From contig DLRL01000057.1 in the NCBI GenBank assembly GCA_002501085.1, positions 1-6,863 of the forward strand: 6,863 nt of DNA. Reading direction: 5' to 3'. Shown here in pieces: positions 6,469 through 6,863 of this stretch. The notes beneath the pieces were generated by a model. The model saw only the letters and a list, made by a program, of their open reading frames with translations. It was not told the DNA's origin and made no database searches. This stretch comes from Gemmatimonadales bacterium UBA7889. Lineage in GTDB: Bacteria; Gemmatimonadota; Gemmatimonadetes; Longimicrobiales; Gaopeijiaceae. The position numbers and the translations under genes were made by a program. Within the stretch, counting starts at the first letter, position 1. The number at the start of each line of letters is the position of its first letter.

Positions 6469-6827
6469 CGAATCACGGTGGCGGAGATCCGTTGGACTGG
6501 AATTCCGTCCCTTCCCTCTGAGTACGTGTCACTCGAAAGAATGATGAGAGCGTCTCCTCCAGCCAAGCACCCCTCTTCCATCATCTTAGGTAATAAGTCT
6601 TCCAAATCTGACTTCCACGCGCTTCCCTCCGCTTCCACGATACCTAGCTCTTCATACCCTTTACCTTCTGGAACCCCAGAACTTATGACCTCGATCTCGC
6701 AGTACATGCCCTTGGACGGATACGGCGCACTTCGGGTCGGTACGAACGTAGCACTCACGCAGCCTCCGGCGACGACAATCGTCGAAAGGCAAGATGCGAC
6801 CCTAAGGACTCTTGGGCACTTCTTCAT
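6453..6827 (-). CDS. Small lipoprotein, possibly RcsF/DUF4156-like fold
   Basis: This is the first gene of the minus-strand cluster. ATG 6827-6825 is favoured because AAGGA stands seven bases upstream and the product then begins MKKCPRVLRV, a proper basic signal-peptide start. It has 124 residues. An in-frame ATG at 6845 would add six residues (MVKDHP) without an obvious ribosome binding site. The hydrophobic core STIVVAGGC ends in a plausible lipobox with Cys23. The mature part has two more cysteines (C43 and C87) and the pattern YEELGIVEAEG, then an amphipathic helix, then AGGDALIIL and a final strand VQRISATVIRW. This strand-helix-strand order with 'ELG.V' and 'A..GGDA' recalls small envelope lipoproteins such as RcsF and DUF4156. 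The resemblance is by eye only. It would be anchored in the inner or outer membrane facing the periplasm. It probably leads an operon with the next lipoprotein, whose start overlaps its end. Confidence 0.7.
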   Translation of the reverse strand: MKKCPRVLRVASCLSTIVVAGGCVSATFVPTRSAPYPSKGMYCEIEVISSGVPEGKGYEELGIVEAEGSAWKSDLEDLLPKMMEEGCLAGGDALIILSSDTYSEGRDGIPVQRISATVIRWTTE

Positions 6828-6834
6828 CGGATGG

Positions 6835-6839
6835 TCCTT
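6835..6839 (-). promoter_or_regulatory. Ribosome binding site of the small lipoprotein gene
   Basis: AAGGA on the minus strand is seven bases before ATG 6827-6825. It lies inside the alternative longer reading frame, which argues that the inner ATG is the true start. Only 18 bases remain between the outer ATG and the window edge, so the promoter is out of view. Confidence 0.6.
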
Positions 6840-6863
6840 CACCATAAGTGTTTCCGTAATGTA

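Overview
This is a GC-rich bacterial window, about 62% GC in a hand-counted stretch of the left part, that becomes AT-richer past about position 5400. Three gene types suggest a member of the Gemmatimonadota or a related FCB-group phylum: a DUF5916 outer-membrane barrel protein, a secreted 'choice-of-anchor B' beta-propeller protein, and a series of small lipoproteins. This assignment is inferred from family distribution, as no rRNA or marker gene is present.

Left part, plus strand (1-2761). The 3' part of a DUF5916 gene enters from the left edge. After 47 bases comes a complete 12-helix major facilitator transporter of the YihN/NarK-like type. A 10-bp perfect inverted repeat follows at the point where this transcription unit meets the next gene head-on.

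Middle, minus strand (2801-5233). One large gene encodes an exported protein that reads as two seven-bladed beta-propellers in tandem. The first is built from integrin-alpha/FG-GAP-like repeats. The second is a choice-of-anchor B domain with LVIVD-like repeats and a histidine at the equivalent place of several blades. A strong ribosome binding site fixes its start. The 168-bp gap behind it (5234-5401) holds only a small hairpin and a GGGGACAGGGG-type motif.

Right part, minus strand (5402-6845). Three tightly packed or overlapping genes form an apparent operon. In transcription order these are a small RcsF-like lipoprotein, a larger lipoprotein of unrecognised family with an EF-hand-like loop and an EExxHxxxH motif, and a 67-69 residue charged helical-hairpin protein. 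Their lower GC and tight coupling set them apart from the neighbours. This cassette is the least explained part of the window and the best candidate for something undescribed. I see no rRNA, tRNA, CRISPR array, insertion sequence or recognisable defence system.
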